From: Dehalobacter sp. DCA
GTDB taxonomy: Bacteria > Bacillota > Desulfitobacteriia > Desulfitobacteriales > Syntrophobotulaceae
Length of the DNA stretch: 64,000 bases
Direction: 5' to 3'
NCBI RefSeq assembly: GCF_000305775.1
Contig: NC_018866.1
Coordinates: 434,001-498,000, forward strand
The position numbers and the translations under genes were made by a program. The notes beneath the pieces were generated by a model that saw only the letters and a program-made list of their open reading frames with translations, was not told the DNA's origin and did not search any database. How positions within the stretch are numbered: the stretch's first letter is position 1; every line of letters starts with the position of its first letter. This document shows, one piece after another, positions 8,604-17,540 of this stretch.

Positions 8604-9113
8604 ATGTTGGTTGCAGGGTATCTTGGGCTGATTATTGGATTTGGCTGTTTGGGGATTATCAGAGCAAATCAAATTAAGAAACGTCCGCAGGAAATCAGGG
8701 AAATGATCAATGCCTTGGCGCTGCTGGATACGGAGATATACTGGGGAGCAACACCGTTGCCGGATGCTTTCCAGGTACTAAAGGAAAGAACTGGTCCTCC
8801 CTGGCAGCTGTTTTTTGCCAGTCTTGAGGAATGGATCAGAGCCGGAGAAAATGCTTCTCAGGCCTGGAAAAAAAGTATTGAAACGCACCGCCGGAAAACC
8901 TGCCTGACAGATGACGATTGGCTGGTGATCAGCGGAATCAGTCAGGGATTGGGCAGGTCGGACCGGAATGAACAGCATAAACAACTCGAACTTGTTCAGC
9001 GGCATTTGGCAGGCGTAGACGAAAAGGCCAGGCAGCAGGCAGAAAGCAGGGCAAAGATGTGGTCTTACCTCGGTTTCCTGGGCGGAATTGCGGTTGTCAT
9101 TATGATCATGTGA
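8604..9113 (+). CDS. spoIIIAB: Stage III sporulation protein AB
   Basis: The 169-aa protein has an N-terminal membrane segment (MLVAGYLGLIIGFGCLGII), a helical middle part resembling type II secretion GspF-like domains, and a C-terminal membrane segment (YLGFLGGIAVVIMIM). The motif EIREMINALALLDTEIYWG matches the family. The start ATG was preferred over an in-frame TTG 15 bases upstream, because GGAGG lies 8 bases before it. It belongs to the SpoIIIA transenvelope complex. Confidence 0.92.
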   Translation: MLVAGYLGLIIGFGCLGIIRANQIKKRPQEIREMINALALLDTEIYWGATPLPDAFQVLKERTGPPWQLFFASLEEWIRAGENASQAWKKSIETHRRKTCLTDDDWLVISGISQGLGRSDRNEQHKQLELVQRHLAGVDEKARQQAESRAKMWSYLGFLGGIAVVIMIM

Positions 9114-9129
9114 GGGGGTAGGGTTCGCG

Positions 9130-9327
9130 ATGAGTATTGACCTCATTTTGAAGGTAGCAGGTATTGGTCTATTGGTGGGCATTTGTGCAATTATCCTGAA
9201 TGAGGCCGGTAAGAAAGAGCAGGCCCAGATGGTTACCATTGCCGGGGTTGTGGTCGTGTTGTATCTGGTTATCCAGGGAATCTCCGATCTGTTTGTTCTG
9301 GTGAAAAGCGTATTTAATCTATACTAG
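9130..9327 (+). CDS. spoIIIAC: Stage III sporulation protein AC
   Basis: This is a 65-aa protein with two membrane segments (about 5-22 and 33-57), the normal size for SpoIIIAC. It includes NEAGKKEQAQMV between the helices. GAGGGGGTAGGG precedes the ATG. It sits between spoIIIAB and spoIIIAD, as in all spoIIIA operons. Confidence 0.95.
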   Translation: MSIDLILKVAGIGLLVGICAIILNEAGKKEQAQMVTIAGVVVVLYLVIQGISDLFVLVKSVFNLY

Positions 9328-9339
9328 GGGGCTCTGGCA

Positions 9340-9726
9340 ATGGAAATAGCACAAGTGATTGGACTCGCCATCATTGTCACGGTTCTCGGAGCTGTTCTGA
9401 AACAAATTAAACCTGAGATTGCAATTCAGCTAAGCATTCTGGCAGGGGTAACCATATTTCTACTGATCATGGACAAAATCAGACTGGTGGTTGATCTGCT
9501 GCAGAAACTGGCTGATCAGGCAGATATCAGTTCCTACTACTTGTTCATTGTTCTTAAAATCGTGGGAGTAGCCTATTTGGCGGAATTGGGAGGCCAAATC
9601 TGCCGGGATGCCGGAGAGAATGCACTGGCCACAAAAGTTGAAATTGCAGCCAAAGTATTCGTGGTCATTTTGGCTATCCCGATCATTGCAGCGATCATGG
9701 AATCCGTGATGAAGCTGCTGGCGTGA
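9340..9726 (+). CDS. spoIIIAD: Stage III sporulation protein AD
   Basis: The 128-aa protein has four predicted membrane helices and the family sequence YLAELGGQICRDAGENALATKVE. It starts 12 bases after spoIIIAC and ends 12 bases before spoIIIAE, as part of one tight operon for the SpoIIIA channel. Confidence 0.95.
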   Translation: MEIAQVIGLAIIVTVLGAVLKQIKPEIAIQLSILAGVTIFLLIMDKIRLVVDLLQKLADQADISSYYLFIVLKIVGVAYLAELGGQICRDAGENALATKVEIAAKVFVVILAIPIIAAIMESVMKLLA

Positions 9727-9738
9727 GGAGCGATACGG

Positions 9739-10983
9739 ATGACAAAAAAAGTCTTGGCTGCGCTGGGGCTTGCCATATGGATGACCCTGGTATTTGCTTT
9801 TCCAGTGGTGACCCTGGCGGCAGAAAGTCAGGAGACGAGTTACACAGGGACGGAGGCGGATAAACGATTTGCGGAAGCAGAGACTTCCGGGGAGATGGGT
9901 GTGTCCGGAAAAGTAGATTTGTCAGAGGAGATCGATTTATCTAAAGTCAGAGAATTTTTGAATCAACTGGACCGCGATGTTCAGGACGCTCTGCCTGATT
10001 TTTCTTTAACAGAGATCTTTGAAAGCATTAAAAACGGCGAGGTTAATTTTAGTCTGCAGGGCATCGGCAGCAGTATTGTCAAGGCTCTGCTAAAACAGGT
10101 AGTCACCAACGCGCCTTTGATTGCAAAGCTGCTGGTGCTCGCTGTGATCTGCGCAATCATCAATCAACTGCAGTCTGCTTTTACAGGCGAAGTAAGCAGG
10201 ATAGCCCGAATGCTCGTATATCTTGTTCTGTTGGCGCTTGCGATGACATCTTTTCGTATTGCGCTGGATGTTGGCAATGCGTCCATTGACAATATGGTTT
10301 CTTTTATGCAGATCATCCTCCCGGCCATGTATACCGTCCTGCTGACCATGGGCAGTCTGACCAGCGCAGCCTTGTTTAAACCGATGGTCATCGGCAGTCT
10401 GATTTTTTTGGCTACGGTAATCAAAAACATTGTGTTGCCGCTTTTTTTCCTGAGCATTATCCTGAGGCTGTTCAATAACATTTCCGAACAGTTCAAGCTC
10501 AGTAAATTAGCCTCTCTGCTGGAGTTCGGAGGTAAACTCAGTATTGGTATCGTCATGACGGTTTTTATCGGCATTATGTCGGTACAAGGCGTAACAGGGG
10601 GCGTAGCCGACGGTGTCACGCTGAGGACGGTAAAATATGCAGCAGATTTGATCCCGGTTGCCGGCAAATTTTTCAAAGACGCTGTTGAGATCGTGGCAAG
10701 CTCAGGTCTCTTGCTTAAGAACGCGCTGGGGATCGTAGCAATGATTGCGATTATCGTCATTACCTTTCTGCCGGCGATTAAGATTATCGCGATGATGTTT
10801 ACTTTTAAACTGGCTGCGGCGCTGGTCGAACCTCTGGGAGAAAAAGAACTTGCGGATAGTCTTCAGGACATGTCCAAAGGCTTATTATATATTTTTGTAA
10901 CCGTTACATCCGTCGGCATCATGTTTTTTATGACGATTGTGATCATTGTCGGGACTGGAAATTTGGCGGTAATGCTTCGCTGA
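9739..10983 (+). CDS. spoIIIAE: Stage III sporulation protein AE
   Basis: The protein has 414 aa with a cleavable signal sequence (about 1-28, ending near VTLAAES), an extracytoplasmic region, and six to eight membrane helices from about residue 115 on. It is the largest membrane part of the SpoIIIA complex. GAGGAGCG precedes the ATG. A long minus-strand open frame inside it (10164-10760) is a shadow. Confidence 0.95.
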   Translation: MTKKVLAALGLAIWMTLVFAFPVVTLAAESQETSYTGTEADKRFAEAETSGEMGVSGKVDLSEEIDLSKVREFLNQLDRDVQDALPDFSLTEIFESIKNGEVNFSLQGIGSSIVKALLKQVVTNAPLIAKLLVLAVICAIINQLQSAFTGEVSRIARMLVYLVLLALAMTSFRIALDVGNASIDNMVSFMQIILPAMYTVLLTMGSLTSAALFKPMVIGSLIFLATVIKNIVLPLFFLSIILRLFNNISEQFKLSKLASLLEFGGKLSIGIVMTVFIGIMSVQGVTGGVADGVTLRTVKYAADLIPVAGKFFKDAVEIVASSGLLLKNALGIVAMIAIIVITFLPAIKIIAMMFTFKLAAALVEPLGEKELADSLQDMSKGLLYIFVTVTSVGIMFFMTIVIIVGTGNLAVMLR

Positions 10984-11000
10984 TTTTGAGGTGTGGGAAA

Positions 11001-11618
11001 ATGGAAGGATTAAAGACGCTGATCCGCAACCTGGCTTTCATTCTATTGCTGGCCTCCTTTCTCGAGATGCTTCTGCCGAATAAATCCATGCGGGGATTTG
11101 TGCAGATGGTCATGGGGCTGTTTGTGATTGCGGCAATCCTGAATCCGTTGGCAGATCTACTGAATTGGGACTTTGAAAATAGCGTGCCGGCCTGGGCCGG
11201 CAGTTCTTCCGGAGACTTGCCTGTTCTGGCACAGGAAAATAGTTCTGACGGAGAAGACAATTCTTCCACGGAAGCAAATGCTCTGGTGATCGAACAATAC
11301 CGCAGGATTCTGGTTAGCCAGATTCAGGCCCTTGTATCCGGGGTGGAAGGGGTCAAAAGCTCGGATACGAATGTTGAACTGGAGGACGGTGGAGAGGGAT
11401 TTGCCGACTATCCGCAAATCCAAAAAGTCGAGATCCATTTCAGTCAGCAAAGTGTCAGCATTGAGCCCGTTAAGCCGGTCATTATCGGAGGCGTCAACAC
11501 CGACCAGGCCGAGAGTCAGGGAACGGCTGAGTCAGCGAAAGCAATGGAAATAAAAAAACAGGTTGCAGCACTCATGCAGCTGCCGGAAGAAATCGTGTTT
11601 GTGCAGGAAGAAAAATAG
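11001..11618 (+). CDS. spoIIIAF: Stage III sporulation protein AF
   Basis: The 205-aa protein has two N-terminal membrane helices (LIRNLAFILLLASFLEMLLP and GFVQMVMGLFVIAAILNPL) and a soluble C-terminal ring-building-motif-like domain with KVEIHFSQQSVSIEPV. The ATG with GAGGTG upstream was chosen over a TTG 15 bases earlier. It is the sixth gene of the operon. Confidence 0.92.
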   Translation: MEGLKTLIRNLAFILLLASFLEMLLPNKSMRGFVQMVMGLFVIAAILNPLADLLNWDFENSVPAWAGSSSGDLPVLAQENSSDGEDNSSTEANALVIEQYRRILVSQIQALVSGVEGVKSSDTNVELEDGGEGFADYPQIQKVEIHFSQQSVSIEPVKPVIIGGVNTDQAESQGTAESAKAMEIKKQVAALMQLPEEIVFVQEEK

Positions 11619-11634
11619 GAGGAAGGAAGTCAGT

Positions 11635-12192
11635 ATGGGATTTTTCAAGCAGGTGATCACAGAAAAGATTACGTTGGCCGTGATCTTGCTGGTAATCGTT
11701 GCAGCCATTCTTATTTTTACCTCACAGGAGGATCAGTCCGCTGCATCAGTCCAACCCCCGGCTGAAACGGTAACAGCCGTTCCAGAAAATGAATCGGGTT
11801 TTACTGCACTGGAAAAACAACTTGAAGAAAAACTTGCAGCTAATCTGGAAAAAATCCAGGGCGTTGGCAAAACGAAGGTCCTGGTTACCCTGACCTCCGA
11901 TGTAAAAAAACAGTATGCCAGAGATGAAAGCGTTACGAAAAAAACTTCAAAGGAAACGGATAAAGACGGCGGAACCAGAGAGACGGAAGAGGTAACTCAG
12001 AATAACAAGATCGTGGTCGTCGGCGAAAATGCTTTAATCATTACGGAAGAACGTCCGGAGGTCGCGGGAGTGCTGGTTATCGCGCAGGGAGCAAGTGATC
12101 CCAAAATAAAGGAACAAGTATTTGAAGCGGTCAGGACGCTGCTGAATATTCAGCCGGCCAAAATCAGTGTTGTTCCAATGGGGGGCATCTGA
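11635..12192 (+). CDS. spoIIIAG: Stage III sporulation protein AG
   Basis: The 185-aa protein has one membrane helix near 11-29 (ITLAVILLVIVAAILIF) and a periplasm-side domain with KIQGVGKTKVLVTLTSDVKKQYA and PEVAGVLVIAQGASDPKIKEQVFEAVRTLL. SpoIIIAG forms a large ring in the intermembrane space (family knowledge). AGGAGGAAGG lies 7 bases before the ATG. Confidence 0.95.
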   Translation: MGFFKQVITEKITLAVILLVIVAAILIFTSQEDQSAASVQPPAETVTAVPENESGFTALEKQLEEKLAANLEKIQGVGKTKVLVTLTSDVKKQYARDESVTKKTSKETDKDGGTRETEEVTQNNKIVVVGENALIITEERPEVAGVLVIAQGASDPKIKEQVFEAVRTLLNIQPAKISVVPMGGI

Positions 12193-12198
12193 ATTAAC

Positions 12199-12747
12199 AT
12201 GAAAATAAATACATCTTTGATCTGGATCATTGGGGTTCCGGCCATCGCGGTATGCTGCATTGTTTGGTTAAGCCAAGCATGTTTTGGGAAGCAAGATGAA
12301 GAAGGCATACCGGTCAATATCTCGGATTCAGTCTGTTTTTCAGCGGAAATTATTGAACTGACGGAAAATGAGGGAGAAAACTACTTTGTTAATTACAGGA
12401 TCAAACGGGAACAGACCAGACAGGAAATACTTAACATGCTGGAGCCTCTGCTGGCGTCCGATATCACGGAGACACGCAGTCAGGCCCAGCAGCGATGGCT
12501 GGCCTTAAGTGACAAGATCAGCAGGGAAGACGAGATCGAGAATGCACTGAAGATGAAAGGTTTTAAAGATATTGTTTCGGAAGTCAACACGCAAAAGGCT
12601 ACGGTTACAGTCCTGACAAATGAATTGAAGGTTCAGGATATGTTTATCATTCAAAACACGGCATCGGAAATTACCGGTTTTTCAGTTGATCAAATCGAAG
12701 TAGTAGTCGTCAAAGAAACGCCGGAAAAATTTGATGATCGGGTCTGA
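12199..12747 (+). CDS. spoIIIAH: Stage III sporulation protein AH
   Basis: The protein has 182 aa with an N-terminal membrane anchor (about 5-25) and a ring-building domain (about 105-180, with EDEIENALKMKGFKDIV and TVTVLTNEL). In Bacillus it docks SpoIIQ of the forespore across the engulfed space. The start has only a weak ribosome site and lies 6 bases after spoIIIAG, so coupling is likely. It is the last gene of the operon. Confidence 0.93.
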   Translation: MKINTSLIWIIGVPAIAVCCIVWLSQACFGKQDEEGIPVNISDSVCFSAEIIELTENEGENYFVNYRIKREQTRQEILNMLEPLLASDITETRSQAQQRWLALSDKISREDEIENALKMKGFKDIVSEVNTQKATVTVLTNELKVQDMFIIQNTASEITGFSVDQIEVVVVKETPEKFDDRV

Positions 12748-12809
12748 TGGGAAATATAATATATTTTCATTATTCAGGAAGTAAATCTACGTTAAGCAGG
12801 CAGGGGGAT

Positions 12810-12837
12810 TTGCGGCAACGGGGGATTCTGTTATAAT
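12810..12837 (+). promoter_or_regulatory. Sigma-A-type promoter for the asp23 gene
   Basis: TTGCGG is separated by 16 bases from a perfect TATAAT. It sits 42 bases before the Asp23 gene start and after the end of the spoIIIA operon, so the Asp23-nusB group can be expressed in vegetative cells. Confidence 0.55.
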
Positions 12838-12878
12838 AAGGCTAATAACAGGTTGAAGATGGAAAATGAGGTGTAATG

Positions 12879-13316
12879 ATGGATAATAACAAAATAGATC
12901 ATTCAATCGGTTCAGTTAAAATTGCTGATGAGGTCGTCGAAGTGATTGCAGGGATGGCTGCTTCGGAAGTCGAAGGAGTTGCTGAGTTAAGCGGAGGCTT
13001 TGCCCAGGATATTGCCAATATTTTAGGTCGAGGCAAAAATACATCCAAGGGGTCCAGGGGAATCAAAGTTGAAATTGACGAAAAAGAAGCTTCTGTCGAT
13101 TTGTTTATTGCCGTCCAGTACGGGGTGTCAATTCCTGATGTAGCCCAGAAGGTACAGATCGTTGTGAAAGAAGCGATTGAAGGGATGACTGGATTAACCG
13201 TCATGGTCATCAACGTTCATATTCAAGGCATTGCGTTCAAAAACACGGCTGAGATCAAGGACGTCAAAGACAGCAAAGATAAAACGAATAAAGAAAAAGA
13301 TTTGAAAGAAAAATAG
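12879..13316 (+). CDS. Asp23/Gls24 family envelope stress protein (YqhY-like)
   Basis: The 145-aa protein has the Asp23 family signature: GSVKIADEVVEVIAGMAASEVEGVAEL, VEIDEKEASVDLFIAVQYGVSIPDVAQKVQ and VNVHIQGIAF. The tail is rich in Lys and Asp/Glu. In Bacillus, YqhY sits between the acc genes and nusB; here accB/accC are absent but nusB still follows. Two ATG codons overlap (12876 and 12879); the second has better spacing from GAGGTG. Its role in cell-envelope or acetyl-CoA carboxylase control is family-level knowledge. Confidence 0.9.
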   Translation: MDNNKIDHSIGSVKIADEVVEVIAGMAASEVEGVAELSGGFAQDIANILGRGKNTSKGSRGIKVEIDEKEASVDLFIAVQYGVSIPDVAQKVQIVVKEAIEGMTGLTVMVINVHIQGIAFKNTAEIKDVKDSKDKTNKEKDLKEK

Positions 13317-13338
13317 AACAGTGCAGCAGGGTGGAGAG

Positions 13339-13608
13339 ATGAGCAATTTCTGGAGAAGTATCGGGGATAAACTCAATATTTTTTTTCTATGGTGTCTTGA
13401 TAATCATCCTGGTAAATTTTTTGGTTTTTTGATTGGCTTTTTTGTGGCTTTGATGTTTATTTTGCTGGGATTTTGGCAGACACTGCTTTTAGCTGCCTTA
13501 TCCTGCGGGGGATATTACTTGGGAAAATGCTGGGATGATGGGGTTTGGCCTACCGGACTGAGCAAAGTAATACATAGAATACCTTTTTGGGGCAAACATA
13601 AAACGTAG
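13339..13608 (+). CDS. DUF2273 small membrane protein
   Basis: The 89-aa protein has a hydrophobic centre with two membrane segments (about 29-45 and 48-66), preceded by WCLDNHPGKFFGFLIGF. Proteins of this family sit beside Asp23 genes and probably anchor Asp23 at the membrane, as AmaP does. The ATG after GGTGGAGAG was taken; an in-frame GTG 18 bases upstream lacks a site. Confidence 0.8.
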   Translation: MSNFWRSIGDKLNIFFLWCLDNHPGKFFGFLIGFFVALMFILLGFWQTLLLAALSCGGYYLGKCWDDGVWPTGLSKVIHRIPFWGKHKT

Positions 13609-13631
13609 AATGAAATTCCGGAGGCATATTC

Positions 13632-14054
13632 ATGAGTAAAATAATGGGCCGAAGAAAGGCCCGCGAAACGGCACTGCAAATACTTTATCAAATTGATATA
13701 ACGGGAGAAACGGACAAGCGGGAACAAGTCCTGCAGCATTGGATCCAGGAATTTGCCGTCTCTGATAAGACGGCAGATTTTATTAGGGAACTGGTTGAAG
13801 GAACCCTGCAGAACAAAACGGATATTGATGCCAAGCTTGCTTCGACTTCCCACGAATGGGCTCTGGACAGGATGGGCAATGTGGACCGTAATCTGATGCG
13901 GCTTGCTGCCTATGAAATGCTGTACAGCCCCGGCACGCCCCAGCGGGTCACTTTAAATGAAGCGATTGAGATTGCCAAAAGGTTCGGCGGGGATGATTCA
14001 GCAAAATTCATTAACGGTATTTTAGACAAGCTGATGGACGAGAGTGAAAAATGA
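13632..14054 (+). CDS. nusB: Transcription antitermination factor NusB
   Basis: The 140-aa protein matches the all-helical NusB fold: MGRRKARETALQILYQIDIT at the start, DRNLMRLAAYEMLY, and TLNEAIEIAKRFGGDDSAKFINGILDKL at the end. NusB with S10 binds boxA RNA in rRNA antitermination. CCGGAGG precedes the ATG, and the stop overlaps the next gene start (ATGATG). Confidence 0.96.
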   Translation: MSKIMGRRKARETALQILYQIDITGETDKREQVLQHWIQEFAVSDKTADFIRELVEGTLQNKTDIDAKLASTSHEWALDRMGNVDRNLMRLAAYEMLYSPGTPQRVTLNEAIEIAKRFGGDDSAKFINGILDKLMDESEK

Positions 14055-15004
14055 TGTTCTTAGGTCTTGATACAAGCGCATACACGACATCCGTTGCCGT
14101 GGTGGATCAAGAAAAGCATCTGGTCTGGGAAAAAAGACGCCTACTCGAAGTTCCTCAGGGAGAGAAAGGCTTGGCCCAGTCGGAAGCTCTTTTTAATCAT
14201 ATTAAAAATCTTCCGGAACTACTGGCTCTGGTTCCGCCAACGATATGGCCGGAAATTGCCGGCATTGGCGTCAGTACGGCGCCTCGTCCGGCAGAGCAAT
14301 CCTATATGCCGGTCTTTCTGGCAGGAAGGTCGGTTGCTTCATCTCTGGCCAGCGCTTTAAATGTAAAGCTTGTAACGACGAGTCATCAGGAAGGACATCT
14401 GGCTGCAGGATTGGAATCCGCCGAAGGTTTTGCTTTGACGGATTTTTTGGCTGTCCACCTTTCGGGAGGAACAACGGAAGTATTGAAAGTCCGGAAGGAT
14501 TCTCCGGGAAAACTAAGTTTGCAGATTCTTGGCGGAAGCAGAGATCTGCATGCCGGTCAATTTGTAGACAGGGTCGGCGTGCGTCTGGGACTATCTTTCC
14601 CGGCGGGAAAGGAGCTCGAAAAACTGGCTTTAAAATCAGCGCCTGGATCTGCTTCCCTGCTGCCTTCCTCGGTCAAAGGATATGAGATGAGTTTTTCGGG
14701 CGTCGAGTCGGCAGTTCAGCGTCTGATCGAAGAAGAAAAACGTCCGGCCGATCTGGCCCGGGCGGTGGAAGGCTGTATTGTCCGGACGATTTATAAGGTC
14801 TTGACCAAAGCTGTTGATGATACCGGACTCAGAGATATTCTGATTGTCGGCGGAGTAGCCTCAAATCAATATCTAAGGAATCAGCTTGAAAAGAAGCTGG
14901 AATCTCAGGCCAGATTATTTTGGGCAAAGCCGGGATGGAGTTCGGATAATTCGATTGGGGTCGCACTTCTGACGCGGGAAGCGGTGCTGTCGGACAATCA
15001 TTAA
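14051..15004 (+). CDS. TsaD/Gcp-like ASKHA-family protein (M22 peptidase-like paralogue)
   Basis: The 317-aa protein has an ASKHA ATPase-type fold: FLGLDTSAYTTSVAVVD at the start, the metal-binding SHQEGHLAAG (HxxxH), VHLSGGTTEVL and LIVGGVASNQYLR. TsaD makes the threonylcarbamoyl-adenosine tRNA modification, but genuine TsaD is longer (about 340 aa) with an HMEGH motif. This is more likely the shorter clostridial paralogue, whose function is not established. It overlaps nusB by 4 bases. Confidence 0.75.
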   Translation: MMFLGLDTSAYTTSVAVVDQEKHLVWEKRRLLEVPQGEKGLAQSEALFNHIKNLPELLALVPPTIWPEIAGIGVSTAPRPAEQSYMPVFLAGRSVASSLASALNVKLVTTSHQEGHLAAGLESAEGFALTDFLAVHLSGGTTEVLKVRKDSPGKLSLQILGGSRDLHAGQFVDRVGVRLGLSFPAGKELEKLALKSAPGSASLLPSSVKGYEMSFSGVESAVQRLIEEEKRPADLARAVEGCIVRTIYKVLTKAVDDTGLRDILIVGGVASNQYLRNQLEKKLESQARLFWAKPGWSSDNSIGVALLTREAVLSDNH

Positions 15005-15116
15005 TTGTTTTATCTTCTACAAAGAGATTTAGGAAAAAAGAGATTTAGAAAAAATCTAAAAATATGATATATAATGAGTTTTTTCGAGCCCTAAGGACAT
15101 TTTACAATTAAAAGAC

Positions 15117-15146
15117 TTGATTTCGAGGCAAAAGTTCATTTATAAT
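15117..15146 (+). promoter_or_regulatory. Sigma-A-type promoter ahead of nfnAB
   Basis: TTGATT is separated by 18 bases from a perfect TATAAT, about 125 bases before the nfnA start. The rest of the 268-base gap is AT-rich, with no other clear element. Confidence 0.55.
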
Positions 15147-15272
15147 AAACAAGGTAAAGTATCAAATACGTGTCACTGTGCCAAACATAGATGTATATAC
15201 TTGTATAGTTTAGAAAAGGGGACCATTCATCCGTTTGGTCGGTACAACGAATAATCCTGAGGGGGAGACAAC

Positions 15273-16115
15273 GTGTATAAGGTAGTCAAAAGAAGGCAGT
15301 TGGCGGACATTATTACACTGCTGGAAGTAGAAGCTCCGGAAGTCGCCAAGAAAGCCCAACCCGGCGAATTTGTCATTGTTCGACAAAATGAGGAATCTGA
15401 AAGGATCCCTTTGACCATCATGGACTTTAATCGGGATAAAGGGACAATCACCATCGTCATCCAGGAAGTAGGCTATTCATCCAATCTGATTACCCGGATG
15501 CAGGAAGGGGATTCTTTTGTTACATTTGTAGGTCCGCTCGGACAAGCCACCGAAATCGAGAATTACGGTACGGTTCTGTGCATTGGCGGCGGCGTGGGCG
15601 TCGCGCCGGTTCATCCGATTGCGCGCGGCCTGAAAGAAGCAGGCAACAAGGTCATCTCCATTCTCGGAGCAAGAACCAAAGACCTGCTGATCCTCGAAGA
15701 CGAAATGCGGGCTGTAAGTGATGAAGTCATCATTACAACCGATGACGGGACTTATGGTATGAAAGGTTTTGTCACGCACGGCATTCAGTCCGTTTTGGAC
15801 CAGGGCATCAAAGTTGATGCGATCTGGGCGATTGGTCCGGTCGTTATGATGAAATCCGTAGCGAATTTCACCAGACCTCTTGGCATCAAGACCATCGTCA
15901 GTATGAATCCTGTCATGGTCGACGGAACAGGAATGTGCGGTGCCTGCAGACTCGATGTCGGCGGCGAAACCAAATTTGCCTGTGTTGACGGGCCGGAATT
16001 TGACGGCCACAAGGTAGATTTTGACCTGGCCATGAAACGTTCGGCCTTCTTTAAAAACGAAGAAGCTGTCGCTTACGGTAAAGTCAAGTGCCAGTGTGCA
16101 AAGGAGGGCAAATAA
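15273..16115 (+). CDS. nfnA: NADH-dependent ferredoxin:NADP+ oxidoreductase, subunit A (NfnA-like)
   Basis: The protein has 280 aa with an N-terminal FAD-binding beta-barrel (about 1-95, with RIPLTIMD), an NAD-binding domain (CIGGGVGVAPVHPIARGL, WAIGPVVMM), and a C-terminal 2Fe-2S segment with CGACRLDVGGETKFAC. It resembles dihydroorotate dehydrogenase electron-transfer subunits, but the paired downstream GltA-type gene marks it as NfnA. NfnAB links NADH, reduced ferredoxin and NADP+ by electron bifurcation in anaerobes. The GTG start follows GAGGGGGAG. Confidence 0.85.
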   Translation: MYKVVKRRQLADIITLLEVEAPEVAKKAQPGEFVIVRQNEESERIPLTIMDFNRDKGTITIVIQEVGYSSNLITRMQEGDSFVTFVGPLGQATEIENYGTVLCIGGGVGVAPVHPIARGLKEAGNKVISILGARTKDLLILEDEMRAVSDEVIITTDDGTYGMKGFVTHGIQSVLDQGIKVDAIWAIGPVVMMKSVANFTRPLGIKTIVSMNPVMVDGTGMCGACRLDVGGETKFACVDGPEFDGHKVDFDLAMKRSAFFKNEEAVAYGKVKCQCAKEGK

Positions 16116-16117
16116 TC

Positions 16118-17506
16118 ATGGCATCAAAAGCACCACGACATGATATGCCCTGTCAGGACCCAATTGTCCGAGGGAAAAATTTTAGCGAAGTTGCGCTGGG
16201 ATACACGGTAGAGACTGCTGCAGAAGAGGCCGAACGCTGTATTCAGTGCAAAAAGCCAAAATGTGTGGAAGGCTGCCCGGTAGGGGTAGATATTCCGCAG
16301 TTTATCAATAAAATAGCCGAGGGTGAACACCTCGAAGCCGCGTCCATCTTAAAAGGTAAAAATACTCTGCCGGCAATTTGCGGACGTGTCTGCCCGCAGG
16401 AATCCCAGTGTGAAGCCCAGTGTATCCTTGGCGTAAAGGGCGAACCGGTTGCAATCGGCCGTTTGGAGCGCTTTGCAGCGGATTATGAAATGGCCAACGG
16501 CACAAGCAAATTAGAAAAAGCAACGCCGTCAGGCAAAAAAGTAGCCGTCATTGGTGCTGGTCCTGCCGGACTGACCTGTGCAGCTGAGCTTGCCCGCAAA
16601 GGCCATGCCGTAACCGTTCTGGAAGCCTTGCATGTGGCCGGCGGCGTACTGATGTACGGAATTCCTGAATTCCGTCTGCCGAAAGCCATTGTTCAGAAAG
16701 AAATCAACAGCTTAAAAGATATGGGCGTCGAAATCCTGGTTAACGAGGTTGTCGGCAAAGTCACTTCTGTTCAGGAGTTGCTGGCAAACGGCTATGATGC
16801 CGTATTTATCGGCACCGGCGCTGGGCTGCCATACTTTATGAAGATTCCAGGTGAAAATTACAACGGCGTATATTCCGCCAATGAGTTTCTGACCCGGTCG
16901 AACCTGATGAAAGCCTATGATTTCCCGAATCATGCGACCCCGATCAAAGTAGGGGAGCAGGTCGCGGTACTTGGCGGCGGCAACGTGGCCATGGACGCAG
17001 CCAGAACAGCACTTCGTCTCGGCGCCAAAGACGTATACATCGTTTATCGCCGTTCCATGACCGAACTGCCGGCGCGTGTTGAGGAAGTGCATCATGCTGA
17101 AGAAGAAGGAATTCAATTTAAGATCTTGACCAATCCGATTGCGATCAATGGTGACGAAAACGGTAATGTCAAGAGCATGACCTGTCTGAAATATGAGCTG
17201 GGTGAGCCGGATGCATCCGGACGCCGCCGTCCGGTAGCGATTGAAGGTTCCGAGTTTGACCTGCCGGTGCAGACCGTCGTAGTCTCGATCGGCCAGGGAC
17301 CGAATCCGCTCGTGACCACCACGACAGCAGGTTTGGAACTGAACAAGTGGGGGAACATCGTTGCCGATGAGACGACCATGGCGACCTCGATTCCGGGTGT
17401 GTATGCCGGCGGAGACATCGTGACCGGCGCAGCCACTGTCATTCTCGCAATGGGCGCTGGAAAAACGGCTGCAGCTTCGATCGACGCGTATTTAATGACA
17501 AACTAG
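16118..17506 (+). CDS. nfnB: NfnB / NADPH-dependent glutamate-synthase small-chain-like oxidoreductase
   Basis: The 462-aa protein starts 3 bases after nfnA with GGAGGG upstream. The N-terminal domain carries cysteines for two 4Fe-4S clusters (CIQCKKPKCVEGCPVGVDIP and CGRVCPQESQCEAQCILG). FAD- and NAD(P)-binding folds follow, with VAVIGAGPAGLTCAAELA near 150 and VAVLGGGNVAMDAARTA near 285, then GGDIVTGAATVILAMGAGK. It was often named gltA (homotetrameric glutamate synthase); next to nfnA the NfnB assignment is preferred. It is the last gene before an IS remnant. Confidence 0.87.
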   Translation: MASKAPRHDMPCQDPIVRGKNFSEVALGYTVETAAEEAERCIQCKKPKCVEGCPVGVDIPQFINKIAEGEHLEAASILKGKNTLPAICGRVCPQESQCEAQCILGVKGEPVAIGRLERFAADYEMANGTSKLEKATPSGKKVAVIGAGPAGLTCAAELARKGHAVTVLEALHVAGGVLMYGIPEFRLPKAIVQKEINSLKDMGVEILVNEVVGKVTSVQELLANGYDAVFIGTGAGLPYFMKIPGENYNGVYSANEFLTRSNLMKAYDFPNHATPIKVGEQVAVLGGGNVAMDAARTALRLGAKDVYIVYRRSMTELPARVEEVHHAEEEGIQFKILTNPIAINGDENGNVKSMTCLKYELGEPDASGRRRPVAIEGSEFDLPVQTVVVSIGQGPNPLVTTTTAGLELNKWGNIVADETTMATSIPGVYAGGDIVTGAATVILAMGAGKTAAASIDAYLMTN

Positions 17507-17540
17507 TTGACCCGTTAAAGTTGTTCCTTGTATTGGTTAT

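Noticed and set aside
8544-8631. Possible 28-codon ORF between spoIIIAA and spoIIIAB
   Set aside because: An AGAGGG site precedes its ATG, but it runs into the start of spoIIIAB, has no conserved feature, and the region derives partly from a repeat insertion. It was not kept as a gene.
10164-10760. 198-aa open frame on the minus strand inside spoIIIAE
   Set aside because: It is fully covered by a conserved membrane-protein gene, has no ribosome site, and its composition (Ser/Ile/Thr-rich) is that expected of an antisense shadow.
14245-14685. 146-aa plus-strand frame inside the TsaD-like gene
   Set aside because: It is an overlapping frame with Cys/Arg/Gly-rich shadow composition and no start signal; the main frame has clear motifs.
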